This document shows, piece after piece, positions 22,900 through 34,647 of a DNA stretch of 64,000 nucleotides. A model generated the notes under the pieces. The model searched no databases. It saw only the letters and a program-made list of their open reading frames with translations, and was not told where the DNA came from. The stretch is taken from the NCBI GenBank assembly GCA_027924645.1, contig BSBN01000040.1, forward strand, positions 682,001 through 746,000, read 5' to 3'. The position numbers were made by a program, and so were the translations under genes. Each line of letters starts with the position of its first letter. Positions within the stretch are counted from its first letter, which is position 1. The stretch is from Cunninghamia lanceolata. Its lineage: Eukaryota > Streptophyta > Pinopsida > Cupressales > Cupressaceae.

Positions 22900-25597
22900 T
22901 GATGAAAATAGATTGTCATTGATGTCAAAAAGGTGTTGATATTGGCAGGAGTTGTTCATATTATCAGGATGTTGTTCATGGAGACCTAAAGAAGATCTCA
23001 GTTGGTGTTGGTATTGGTTCAGGATTGGTTTGTCATGGATCTCTGTTATCATTCTTCATGGTGACATAATGTATTTCACAATGTTGCCTTATTGTATTGT
23101 TTTCATCTCAAATCAGGAGAATAATGCCTTCATGGTAGTCTTGGGTTCTCAAATTTGACAATGGAAACATCTTCATATATAATGTCAGGAAGTTTTTCAT
23201 CTTGGAATGTTGAAATGAAGTTTGTGTTCAAAGAGGCTATTCATTTCATACTCATGGCAGAAGGTTTAGGAGATGTGTCTTAGTGTCTATAATGTGTGAT
23301 GACAGGAGGAATGAGTGTTGTTAAGATGCCTTCATTATACCTTCATTAGGATGTCTTCTATATGCTTCATGACACATTCATTGTGTAGCAGAAGGTTGGC
23401 ATATGGCAGAGATTTAAGCTCTATAATGAGGTGTTAATTTAAGATACATGATGAAAGTTGACATAGGTGCTCATCATATTCAAGACTTCATGTTCTTTGA
23501 GGCATAGTTGTCATTCATGGCAGTAGGCATTGGTATTGATATTTATATTGTTTGAGCTTATGTTTTTGATGATATCAGTCATTCATAATCGTTGTTGGAA
23601 GAAGTGAGTCTATGGTTGTTGACACATGCTTCATGGTTCTCTTAGTTAACACATGCTTGGCAAGTTACAGAGGTGATTGTTGATTATGATATCATTGGTT
23701 TCAGTCTTGGCATAACAGTGACAATATCATTGTTATTATTGTGATCTGCTCAGTTTGCAATAATAATGAGCTTATTTAGTTTCTATATATCATTGGCATT
23801 GAGACAATTCTATCTCAGTATCTTTACGTGCTTTGTTTAAAAGCTAATTTTAAATTTATTCTAACTGTCACTATTGATAAGCACTTTATTTTATAAAAGG
23901 AAGTTGACTTCCTATCAAAGGTCACTGCCACTTAAGTGACCTGGTGGAGGGTTTAAGACCATGGGGCAACTGGCCCCTTCACCCCGCTAGATTGATCCTC
24001 CCGGTCTCCTCTTTGTGCACGGTAGTACCAAAAGAAATGAGTCATTTGAAATGAGCGCTAAAAAAGCGCCATTAAAAGGCTAAGTTTAAATGAATATTTG
24101 GTTCAAATTTTTTAGAAGACCATAACGAATTTGTGTGGAGCATCGAATAATTAAGGGGAGCTCGCATAAGCTATGGTTATGTTTTTTTTTTAATATAAGA
24201 AACTTTATGATCGGACCCTTTATGTCATTGAAGAAAGTGAGTTTAATATGTGTTGAAGGCTAAAGACTTATAAAAGAAAGTGAGCATTGAAAAGTCATTA
24301 AAGACTATATTTGGTGTGTGGGGTGCAAATTTGAAGAAAGATATAAAAGATTCTTTTTAGACTATTTTTAGTCTTTTCTAAAGGAGACTTTTATGGAGAT
24401 TTTTGTGGAGCATGATTTGAATTTAGAAAACTTTTTACAAACTCCTATTTTAAAGGACCTGAGCTATTTGTAAGGGGTTTTTGATTTTTTAAAAAGGCAG
24501 AAGATTTATTTCTAAATCTTCATGGAGATTGGAGAGGCAAGATATGATTGTTTTAATTAGATTTGTGAAGATTTAATTGGAGAGTTTTTTATGAAGTTTT
24601 TTTTTTCTCCATTCACAATATTGTTTTAGATGAATTGTTTGTGCACAGAAGGTGAAAGATTTGGAGATTTTCGAAGAAGATTTTTTGAAGAAGAATATGA
24701 AGAGCATTTGAATTTGAATGGGGTTTTATTTTTTTTATGTTCTAATTTTTGTTTGGAGATGGTTTTTGCAGAGATGAAGAAGTTGAAGAGTTTTGAGATG
24801 AAGATAATGAAAAACAAAAATAAAGGAGATGAATTTGTTATCAAATGGAAGAGGAATATGAAGGATTTTGAAGAAGATTTATATGATTTATTTTTGTAGG
24901 TTCCAAATTGAGGTGTGTGTGTCATTGTGTATGTGAGATCATGTTTTGATAGAGAGAAGAAGATGAGCAGAGAGATGAAGAGTTTACAAATATAATCAGA
25001 TGATCAGATGATTGGAGATGTGATCACAGAGATGGTACAGGAATTATCACAGAAAGAATTTGTTTTTATGATTTATTTCTTTTGCACAGATTGAAGAATA
25101 TAATTTTGTAGTGAATTTGTTGTGAAAGATAAAGGGGAGGTATAAGGTTTTGCACTTGATTGAAACAGGGTAATCCCCTAATAAGATTTGTATGTGGACC
25201 CAAAGTGTTTGTAAAAATGTCAGCGAGACTTTCTGTATGGCAGTGAGGCTTGTAGGTCAGTGAGGCTTCTCTGTAGCCAGTGAGGCTTGCCTGGTCAGTG
25301 AGACCTTCATGTAACCAGTGAGGTTTTGAATAAGCCAGTGAGGCAATTTCATAGTGGTTTTTATTCCCCTTGAGGGTTTTCCACTCATCATATCTTGTGT
25401 TATATTTCTTATGTGTCTTCATTATCTGTGTTTAATGTCTTGATTCATGCCTTCAATATTATAATTGTACATCTGTGAGTTAATAAATAACTTTGTCTTT
25501 CTCTCTCTTTATCCTGTAAGTCAAAATGATTAAAATTGTAAAATTTATACAACATTGATTCACCCCCCCTCTCTCAGTGTTATCCTGGACTCCAACA
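22900..25597 (+). mobile_element. Solo LTR, about 2.7 kb, copia-like 3' end
   Basis: Begins TGATGAAAATAG and ends GGACTCCAACA. It is flanked by CACAG (22895-22899) and CACAA (25598-25602), a 5-bp duplication with one change. The C-rich CACCCCCCCTCTCTC stretch at 25561-25575, just before the end, is typical of copia LTR ends in my experience of plant elements. The insertion interrupts a tandem repeat unit that continues on both sides, which independently confirms both borders. Open frames at 24626-24925 are low-complexity Lys/Glu/Phe-rich and not convincing genes. Confidence 0.75.
25221..25350. repeat. CAGTGAGG minisatellite, seven units
   Basis: The core CAGTGAGGCTT (with variants CAGCGAGACTT and CAGTGAGACC) starts at 25221, 25241, 25258, 25278, 25296, 25316 and 25336, a spacing of 17-20 bases. 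It sits near the 3' end of the solo LTR. Confidence 0.85.
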
Positions 25598-25795
25598 CAC
25601 AAGTCTTAAAGGGCTTGGTAAATTTACACCTATTAAGGGGGCATATGATTTAAATGCCTTTTTTATTTAACACTTTATAAGTTATTTTAAAAGACTTTAA
25701 TTATATGTATAGACTATAATATTATAAAATAAGATTATATATAATATAAATATAAATATTACATATATAATATATCTAATATAAATAGACAATTT
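25598..25795. repeat. Second part of the 215-bp tandem unit 2
   Basis: Matches 22683-22862 in order (AAATTTACACCTATTAAGGG, then the ATAATATAAATATAAATATT stretch). It lies right of the solo LTR and is followed by very AT-rich DNA. Confidence 0.75.
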
Positions 25796-26343
25796 TATAT
25801 TATAATATTACATTAATAATATATTTTAAAATTTGCATTGTATCAAATATAAAATACACTACTAAATATAATTAAATATATATTTTATATATAAAATAGA
25901 TACAGAACTACATAATAAATATACATGATATATATATAATTTAAATATACAAATTTATAATTTAATATATTTTTTTTAAATTATCTAGTCGATTATATTT
26001 GGCATGTGGAGAAGATCTTCAAGTTGGGAATCGGTCTCCCTTCCTTGATGTTTTATAGACCCAAGGAACGAAATGTTCCTCGAATGTAATAGTTTTCTAT
26101 TTCTTCCTTTAAACACTTAAGCCTTTGTATATAAAGGCGATCAGTGTATGGTCATATGCATTTTATGTGATGGCTTATCCATATTATAACATAGCTTATA
26201 AGTATTTCTTTATATAATGCTTTACAAAAATTATTTTTGCATACTTATAAATTAAATGATTTACTAAATCCTATTTCAATTTAAACGATGCTTACATAAA
26301 TCAAGCATAAAGCCTTGAACAAAATCACACATCTAACTATTAT
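25796..26343. other. Very AT-rich DNA, no gene seen
   Basis: TATAT-rich up to about 25990, then ordinary intergenic sequence. The last bases before 26344 may already belong to the LINE that element A entered. Confidence 0.5.
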
Positions 26344-26394
26344 TCTAAATATACAGTTTCCTTGGATCGGTACCTTGTGGGTTTTCAAGAAAGG
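26344..26394 (+). pseudogene. LINE 1 relic, fragment left of element A (tentative)
   Basis: Joined to the sequence after element A, the frame reads through (TLWVFKK at the border, then GIKTILD), so this short piece is likely the same decayed LINE. The last five bases, AAAGG, are the target duplication of element A. Confidence 0.4.
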
Positions 26395-27797
26395 TGTAGA
26401 GGAAAACTAATGTGTTGTAGACTTAAATAAAATTCAGGGTTAAACCTAACTGAACTATCCACTATCATTGCATTCCTCAATTGAATTATCGACCAAGGAG
26501 CGTAAGCTTATGATGATGCCTACATTATCTATGCCTTCAAAACTCATTTCTATTCTAAGTTAACCTTATACAATTCTTATTTTGTCCAATTCTACTTACT
26601 AGAATGCACAGGAATGTAAAATAGTAAACATAAATGTAAAACAACAAAAATAGTCTAAAATTCCAGTTGCTACGGGTACCCTCAGCAGAAGCTGAAGATA
26701 ACTGTATTCAACAGAAAATTATAGTTTTAATCTAAAGAACTCAAAATGATGAAAAGGCTAACACTAACCTCCAGACACTAACCTCCAGAGGATTAAAAAC
26801 ATGCACTCTGCTCATGAATCATAATTACTAGAAATATCAATCAAGATTTCTCACTTGTTTCACAATATAACACATGAGATGGAATGAAACAATTTAACTA
26901 AAAATGCATGAATAAATAAGAGAATACACAAAGTGAGAGTCAATACCTTGAGTGGCTAGCTCAGGGAACTATCTCACTTTTTCTGGAGATTAAATCTACT
27001 TCAGATCTTCACACATCCCATAACATACAGTTGAATTCAATTCATATCAAGGACAAGATCTTCTTCAAATTTTATTCAAAATTAGAACATGTCTGGAATA
27101 ACTAATAATTGTAACAAAGTAACGGCCATATAGAAAGTAAAACATAACAACTAACTAATCAACGAACTCATCCCCTAACTTATTTAAAGATGGAAGAGTC
27201 TTATGCAACCTTCTAACTAATTGCGATCATCAATTCATCCCTGGACATCAGGATATTGTTTTCAACTTATTAACTGGAACAAAGGAAACAGAGTCCTATC
27301 CAAACATAAATTCTAACCATAACAACTCATAAAATAAAATTCATAAACTTCGGTGAGGCTTCTAGAATAAGTCTTCTTTCTCCCCTGTGTTTATTCTCCC
27401 ATGATGGCCACATTTATCTCCAGCGATCGTCATGTCTGGCACTTGGACTACATTCTCATTAATTCCTCTATTCTACATTCTGTTGCAATTACTCCTCCTT
27501 GGATTCTTTATCTGGCTGCACAGGGTTAATCATCCTAGCATATATATACAAAACAACCTCTCATATTAAACTTATGAAATCCTATCTATATTACATGCAT
27601 ATCAACAATTTAAATCATCCATTTGATAATATAACCACCATATTTCATTTATCAACATAGGGTTAAAGTCTTTGGAAAGTATATATGAAACAACATAAAA
27701 TAGAGATAATGTTTGTGAACTCTTTGCAGAACCATATAGAAAAGGTCTTAAGACATATGAAAATAGTATAAAAAGAAGCCAATATTTCATCCCAACA
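26395..27797 (-). repeat. 3' LTR of element A
   Basis: Plus-strand ends TGTAGAGGAAAAC and CATCCCAACA. A 14-base stretch around CTCCAGACACTAAC is duplicated relative to the other LTR. The same family forms the LTR at 56069-57461. Confidence 0.9.
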
Positions 27798-27814
27798 TTC
27801 CCCCCAACTTAAAC
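27798..27814 (-). other. 3' polypurine tract of element A
   Basis: Minus strand reads GTTTAAGTTGGGGGGAA directly before the LTR start TGTTGGG. Confidence 0.85.
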
Positions 27815-27852
27815 TTTTGCTTGTCCCTAAGCAAAATTAAAGAACTAGACAT

Positions 27853-30335
27853 CTATGGCAGATAGTTATAATGCAAAGTACTTCTTCTGAGGTCTATGTC
27901 CTCCCTAACTCCTCTTCCCTGTTTGAGGTAGAACCCATTATAACATGCAAGTCTTTCCATCCTGATCAGCTCAGTACACCTACACTGCTCACTTTTCCCT
28001 CCTGTCCAATGTGGCACTGGATAAAGAAAGATAGGAGGCTAATACGTGAGAGGTAACCATGATACTCCCTTCTACTCTGATATCTGGGTATACCTGTGCA
28101 ATCTCTCAAGCATATTCATGAAGTTGTGGAGAGAATGGGGTTCCTTTATTTTTGCTCTGGAGTTAAACTGTCCCATCCGCTCTGCACATACCTCTGACAA
28201 TTTTGGATGATAGACACTACCATCCTCTATATTCTTCTGTAGTCCCTAAGTCTTAAATCCATGATCACCTTACCTGGTCCTTCATGAGACAGTAATGTTA
28301 ACCATTGGGTCAAGATGATTCCAGGCTCCAAGGCTTCCTTCCTCAGTTGTAGTGGTACTTTCTTTTCCTGCTCTTCATATTGGTCCATCAATAACCCTCT
28401 GAGTTCTTCATTTTTGAAATATGACATTAATGCTCTGACCTGTAGGTCTCCAACATAAATGCATGGATTCCATTCTGTATTTTCATCCATCATATAATTG
28501 TGCAGGTAATACTCACACAAATGGTCTTGTTCTTCTAGGCTGACCTCTTTAAAATAATTACAAAAGATAAACCTTGAATGCAAGTCGGGTTGATCATTGA
28601 CAAATCTGTTAAACTGAAAACTGAGAAATTTTTCTTTCAAAAATAGTGCATACACTCTTAATGGAGGTCTGCATCCCATATTCTTCTTGGCCCTTTCAAT
28701 AACCTCTGTCAACGTTTGCTCTAACTGTTTAATCTTCAAATCCTTTTCTGCAACAGATTCATTGAGGTTATGCTTCTCTTTTTCCCAGTTTTCCTTTTCT
28801 TGCCTATTTTCATCAGTCAATTTCATTAGTTCAAAGCCCAAGGACAATGTAGTATGGTACTTTGGGGTTTTTACCACAGGAGGCTGGAGAGTAAGTACTT
28901 CTTCCTCAATCTTTGTTTTATTTTCAGCCAACTGTGCCAACAAATCTAAGTTAGAACTGTGGCCATAAGTTTGGATCTTCTCCTCCAACTCCCGAATCCT
29001 CTTTTATTTTTCTCTATCTCTTTCTACATAACCCCTTACTTGTTCCTCAAGTTGCCTTATTCTGTCTAGGGCTTCCTGCAATTCCTTCCTAATATCTCAG
29101 TCTTCTAACAATTCCTTTTCACCTTCAAATTTTTCATCATTCCCTTTTTTAGGGGCATCAAAAATTTCCTTAGCAAAGTCATCTGACACAGGTTTTCCCA
29201 TTTTTCTGGCAGTAAACAGATCTTCTGATTCAGAATCAGAAGAAGAAATGTACCTTCATTTTCTAGCAGACATATTAACATTTGCACAGGCATCAACAGA
29301 AGCATCCTCAAGAGGGTTTTCTCCTCTATCTGAATCTAGATTCAGAGAAGTTGGATCAGTATCCTGCTGGCCTTTATTTTTGTCTTCTTCTCTTTGGTGC
29401 TCAACAACTTTCTCTTTAACACCTTGCTTCCTTAACCTCCCTGATCACCTAGGAGTAACTGTCTCATGTTTTTCTACCTTTTTCCTCTTCTTGTTGTTCT
29501 CCTTCTTACTCTTTATTTTCTTTCCAGATGTTGAGGAAGTGGTTCTTTATGTTTTAGGAGCAGAGGTTGAGGGCTCTTCAACTGATACAGGCCTAAACTC
29601 TGGAGGGTTCTCAGGTTGTGTTTCTTCCTACTCAGTTTCAACAGGGGGTTTAGTTTCATGTGGAATATCTTCTTCTGGCTTTGGTGCTTCTAAGAGTGTT
29701 GAGATGTCTACACGTTGTTTAAAGGCTTCCCACTCAATCTGTGGGTACTAAATCCTTAAACTCCTTTTTACTAACAAAGCTATTAAACAATGGTGAGAAA
29801 GAGTTGTGTCTGCTTGTTGTCTCTGATACTCTGAAGACATCCTTTTCAGCATACTATACAAATAATGGGGAACATTGACAAGTTTCTCATGTCTCAAATG
29901 GTTGAGCAGTTTAAGATGAGCAGTATACAACATGTTATATCTACCATCACAAGTAATATACTTGATAATATAGAAAGCACATTTCCCCCAAAAATATGGA
30001 AGAGATAGTCATTTGGTACCTTGTGTGGTAGAATCTAGGTGTTCACCTCTTTCATAAAACTCTTCCCTGGATGTAGCTGCATCAGCCCTGGCTGGATACT
30101 CAGACCCTGTTCTAGGCAACCTTGAAACTTGAGCAATTGCAAGCTTGAAAGCGTCTACTATCAACCCTCTAACCATTGCTTCATCATACTGCAGAGTAAG
30201 CATGTCATTGTCATATTTTGTCAATTTGAGGAAGTAATCAAGCCAACCTACTCTCGTAAAAAGTGGAAGAACCAGCACATCCTCCAATATTTCCTTGTGT
30301 GCCAAGGGTTCCCTTTTGATTACGTCTCCTCCCAT
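27853..30335 (-). pseudogene. ORF3 of element A: unknown protein in env position (broken)
   Basis: About 825 codons from ATG (MGGDVIKRE) to a TAG 38 bases before the polypurine tract, with several stops and at least one frameshift. From N to C: a compact domain with LPLFTRVGWLDYFLKL and VSRLPRTGSEY; a segment around YIIKYITCDGRYNMLY and LLNHLRHEKLVNVPHY; a Pro/Glu-rich part; a Lys-rich stretch (about 29440-29530) suggesting nuclear or nucleic-acid contact; an acidic Ser-rich patch; a coiled coil (about 28690-29070); a helical domain (28227-28690, the longest open piece, 253 aa); and a tail with several Cys and Trp. No signal peptide or membrane segment is visible, unlike an envelope. The order is the same at 57517-60053. 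Function unknown; I recall similar uncharacterised plant retroelement ORFs but cannot verify this. Confidence 0.75.
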
Positions 30336-31243
30336 TACTACTGTGAATTACAACTCTATAGTGTCAATTTTCTGCACAATGTCAACTTCTGCTACTCAAT
30401 TTCTATTGCTTCAACTTACCACCCCGAAAAACTAATCTTTCAATTTGCCTCTTTCCTGCTTCTCCACTATAACTCCATAACTCCTTAGGGTATTAATTCA
30501 TTATTTGACAGAGTAAGTTCATGGCGTAGATTATTTGTTTGGTTTTCTTAAAAGGCAAGGTTTTCAAAGGCAAGAATGTAAAGGCAACAATGATCAAATG
30601 ACAATCATCGAAAAGAAACCCTTCCCCCAACTTAATTATGAAGTGACCACACTTCATACGGTAGGTATTACGGATGGAGAAGTAGTGATTAAAAGAAATG
30701 GTGGTAATATACATCACATGCATGAAATAAACTATAAGTAAGCATGAATATAAAAAGAAATCTAAGTGTATTAATGAAAAGTTGTTGAATGTACATATAT
30801 ATTGAAATGAAATAATTAACATACCTTGGAAGTTGTGAGCAATACTAGTGAGGTGATAGAATATGCATGCGGCAAATGGTAAGTTGGTTGTATGGTTACA
30901 AAGTTATAATGGAATAGCGCAAGATGGTGGATAAAAGTACCAACTCGTAAAGGTGAATTGACACTTGGAATAATATGAAAGGATCAATTTGAAAGGAATA
31001 CAGGTATATGGAATGGGCGGGAGAATTGAGGTAGTGTTCACTAAGTAATGGAACATAGTAGTATACAAATGTTGCTACGGGCACTTGCAGCACAGGTCCC
31101 AACTATGTAAATGTAAACACAATATAATAGGTCCCAGCTGAATCAGTTCCCACTGCATGAGTGAAGAATAGGTCCCAATGGAAATGACTTGTTGTAACCA
31201 TGGAAATTGTGCAGTGTGTGCATGTGAGTAAAAGAAAAGAAAT
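30336..31243 (-). other. Spacer between pol and ORF3, element A
   Basis: No convincing coding frame. Similar sequence at 60054-60952 in element B shows that the spacer belongs to the family. It holds a polypurine-like motif (30619-30635). This is where an internal promoter or splice acceptor for ORF3 would be expected, though I cannot identify either. Confidence 0.65.
30619..30635 (-). other. Internal polypurine-tract-like motif, element A
   Basis: Minus strand TTAAGTTGGGGGAAGGG, very close to the 3' tract (GTTTAAGTTGGGGGGAA). A related motif is at the same place in element B. It could prime a second plus strand; this is inference. Confidence 0.55.
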
Positions 31244-32560
31244 TTAATTTTTAGCAACATGGGTTGAGTATTGCAACTCAACCTCCACATCACTGGACAG
31301 TGTTGGTGTATCAGCATCTAAATGTGCATCTTTTGGTGTCACAACATTTGAATGTACATCTACTAGTGTCACAGGATTAGCATCAGGATCATCATTAGGA
31401 GTATCAGGTGGAGCATACTGAGCAGCTAGAGATACCAGAAAGTCATCTCTTTAAAGTGGCTTTTTGTACAATTTGAGCCTATGCCCATTAACCAATAGTG
31501 AAAATTGAACTTCATCAATAGTTTGCAGTTGAACTACACCATTAGGAAAAACTTGTTGGATTTCATATGGGCCTAACCAGTGGGACTGAAGTTTTCCCTT
31601 AAAGTCTTTATATCTAGAATCATAAAGAAGTGCCTAGTCTCCTGCAGTGAACTCCTTTGTCTTAATGTACTTATCATGCCATTTGGCTTGTTGTTTATGG
31701 ATGACTTCAGTGTGATGGATGGCCTCCAAACATATTTCATCGAGGGCATTCAAATGTTGAAGTCTGTCTTGCTGAGCTGTTGTCAAATCCATTCCAAGTT
31801 CCATTATCATCCTTAGGGTTTTATGCTCAAATTCAATAAGCAAGATTGTTGTCTTACTATAGACCAACTCATAGGGTGTAAATCTTGTAGTGGTCTTCCA
31901 AGTTGTTCTATATGCCCAAACAACTTCTGGGAGTCGTGAAACCCAGTCTCTTCTGCAAAGTTGGACGGTTTTGGTCAGGATGTTCTCAATTTCCCTATTA
32001 GTGACCTCCACCTGACCATTAGCCTGAGGATGGTATGGAGTAGACTTCTTATGCCTGATTTGATACTCTTCAACCAATTTTACTATTAGATTAGATGTAA
32101 CTGTGGTCCATGATCAATTACTATTTCTCTTGGCACTCCATACCTAGTGAATATATCTTCATACAGGAATTTTGCCACATTGCCATCTGTAGCAAACTGT
32201 AAAGCCTTAACTTCAACCCATTTTGTCAAATAATCAGTGCATACCAGGATATATTCTTCATTTTTTGATGTTGGAGATATAGGACCTACAAAATCAAGTC
32301 CCCATTTGTCAAAAGAAGCTAATGAGATTTGTGGTTGCAAGGGCATTTCATCACTCCTGGTAGATCTTCCCATCCTTTGACATCTGTCATAGCTGCTAGT
32401 GTATTTGACAACATCTTTATGAAGTGTTGGCCAGTAATACCCTGTTGTGAGTATCTTGAATGTTGTTCATTTGGTTGCAAAATGCCCCCCACAAGGTTCA
32501 TCATGATAGGCCTTCAAAATGTCAAACACCTCATCTTCTCTGATACGTCTTCTCATGATG
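31244..32560 (-). pseudogene. Integrase and pol C-terminus, element A
   Basis: Minus strand shows the zinc-finger part (PCGGHF, then CDRCQR in copy B), the DDE core with FDKWGLDFVGPI and EYILVCTDYLTKWVEVKAL, then IDHGPQL and PQANGQVEVTNREIENIL carrying the Glu, followed by WAYRTTWKTTT and the ELVY block usual in Athila integrases. The C-terminal region ends at a TAA (31244-31246) after an acidic stretch and QYST. Long open parts are 31634-32077 and 32086-32373. Frameshifts and stops separate them. Integrase would insert the cDNA into host DNA. Confidence 0.85.
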
Positions 32561-34014
32561 TTATCTGGGCCAGTATAGAATAGAAGTCCAGAAATCCAAG
32601 AATATGGAAAACATTTATGAACTAGCTGCCTCTTCTCTCTTGGAGAAAAGTATCCTGGAATCTGCCCTGTAACCAAATAATTGGCTATATCTGCATACCA
32701 TGAAGTGTGAATAGTGAGAGCAAAGTGATGCTCGTCAGGAAAAGAATCATCAACCACACCATTTGAAGACTGTGTAGATAGTTTAGACAGAAAATCAGCA
32801 ACAACATTGGCTTTGCCTGGTTTGTCAACAATTGTAATATCAAACTCTTGCAACAACAATAACCACCTGACAAGTCTACCACCCACAATTAGTTTATTCA
32901 TCAAATATCTGATGGTGGCATGATCTATATGGATGAAAACCTTGTAACCAGTTATGTAGTGCATGAATTTATTAATGGCATAGACAACTACCAGCATCTC
33001 CTTCTCTGTCACTATATAATTCAATTCAGCTCCTTGCAGATTCTTACTTACATAGTAAATAGCATATTCCTTGGTTCCTTCTTATTGGCCTAAAACTGCA
33101 CCAATGGCAAAATCTGATGCAACAGTATGGATGTGAAAAGGTAAGGTCCAGTTTGGTCCTCTAAGTACAAGGGCTTGTGTCAAGTAGGTTTTCAGCTTTT
33201 CAAAAGAAGTCTGACAATCTGGTGTCCACTCAAATTCACCATCCTTTGTTAATAGGGTAAATAAAGGTGCAACAATTTTGCTAAAATCTTGAATGAACCT
33301 TCTGTAGTAACCTGCATGTCCTAGGAAACTCCTGATATCTTTCTGCTTCTGTGGAATAGGTTGGGTGGAAATAACTTCAATTTTCTTTAGATCCACTTGT
33401 ATTCCAACACTTGAGATAAAGTGCCCCAAAACTATTCCTTGTGTCATCATAAGAAAACACTTTTCATTACTCAAAGAGAGATTGTGCTATGTACATCTTT
33501 TCAATACCTTCTCCAAGTTGTGTAGGGCCTCATCGTATGTATCACCATATGTGGTGAAGTCATCCATATAAATCTCCATACTATCATGGGCAAAATTAGA
33601 GAAAATGCTTAAAACTGCTCTTTGAAATGTAGCTGGAGCGTTGCACAAGACAAAGGGTAAGACAGAGTAGGCATATATCCCCCAAGGGCAAGTAAACGTT
33701 TTATCGTGATCTTGTGGAGCAATTTTAGTCTGATTATAGCCACTAAAACCATCAAGGAAAGAGAAATATTTCTTGCCTGCTAGAGAGTCAAGAACCTAGT
33801 CAATGAAGGGTAATGGAAAGTGATCTTTCCTAGTAGCAGTGTTCAATTCTCTATAGTCAACACAAACTCTCCACTTGCCTCCTTTCTTTGGGACTATAAC
33901 CAATGGTGAAACCCATTCACTATCTGAAATGGGGTATATGAAGCCTGCATCCAAAAGTTTATGTAACTCAACTTTAACAATTTCCCTGAGAGCTGGATTC
34001 ATGCACCTCTTCTG
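32561..34014 (-). pseudogene. Reverse transcriptase and RNase H, element A
   Basis: RT is recognised from GFIYPISDSEWVSPL, PKKGGKWRVCVDYRELN, DHFPLPFIDQ and the catalytic YMDDF near 33555-33570, with the LGHFIS block after it. RNase H follows with FAIGAVLGQ, VTEKEMLVVVYAINKF and FIHIDHATIRYLMNK. Several stops break the frame, for example a TAA where copy B has CAA after AVLGQ. RT and RNase H copy element RNA into DNA in the cytoplasmic particle. Confidence 0.85.
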
Positions 34015-34642
34015 CTACCTGATGGGTCTGTATCCATCATCTATGTATATCTTATGCATACACAAGGCAGGATCAATGCCTTTCATATCATTATAATCCC
34101 AAGCAAATGTTGCTGAGTGTGTATGTAATATTCTATGCAAGGATTGCTGTTGTTCATCAGTCAAGGCATTATTAATATTCAACATCCTTCCTAGTTTGAC
34201 TTCTAGTTGTTTGGATAGTTCTTGCACATAAGACAAATCAAGGCTGGGTAACACAGGTAAGCATTGCTGAGGTAATAAAGCATGAAATATTTGAGACACC
34301 TCTTCTGATGAACTGCTTGGTATTATGGTGTTCAAAGGGTCTTGCAAGCAGGATAGGCAATCCTACTGCTGTGGATGCCTTCCACAATTATTGTGGAGGA
34401 CATGAGCAATTAGTTCATCTTCATCTAGAACGTCTAACAAGGGGCTGCATTCAATAGTCATTAGTGTTTGCAAGGAATAAGTGTCCTCTTCTTCCAGGAA
34501 AGGCCAAATGGTCTGCTCAAGTTCATGGTGTGGTTGGGCTGGGGGATACAACACCAGTTTCTTGGTCACTGTCCCATTAGATATTATCATGTTACCAGAC
34601 CTACAACCTATAAATGCATCAGCAATGGCAAGCCATGGTCTG
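34015..34642 (-). pseudogene. Protease C-terminus and protease-RT linker, element A
   Basis: Contains RPWLAIADAFIGCRSGNM, the end of the Athila-type protease, then a linker with acidic and Leu-rich stretches (34015-34347 open) ending in DDGYRPIR. A TAG at 34015-34017 interrupts the motif before MNPALREIVK; element B has the same TAG. The protease half upstream lies beyond the nested solo LTR (36462 onward). Confidence 0.75.
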
Positions 34643-34647
34643 CCTAG

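Noticed and set aside
24626..24925. Overlapping 90-100-codon frames on both strands
   Set aside because: They are low-complexity (GAAGAT/TTTGAA-rich) sequence inside a solo LTR, with no domain and no support as a host gene.
25221..25350. CRISPR-like array
   Set aside because: Units are 11-base cores at 17-20-base spacing, far shorter than CRISPR repeats and spacers, and the DNA is plant nuclear.
29248..29751. 167-codon plus-strand frame with a hydrophobic stretch resembling a membrane protein
   Set aside because: It lies opposite the Lys- and Glu-rich part of ORF3. Antisense of Lys/Glu codons gives Phe/Leu/Ser runs. The same shadow occurs at 58792-59277.
27853..30335. Calling ORF3 an envelope gene
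   Set aside because: It is in the right place, but I see no signal peptide, no membrane segment and no Cys-rich outer domain. Composition suggests a soluble, partly coiled-coil protein.
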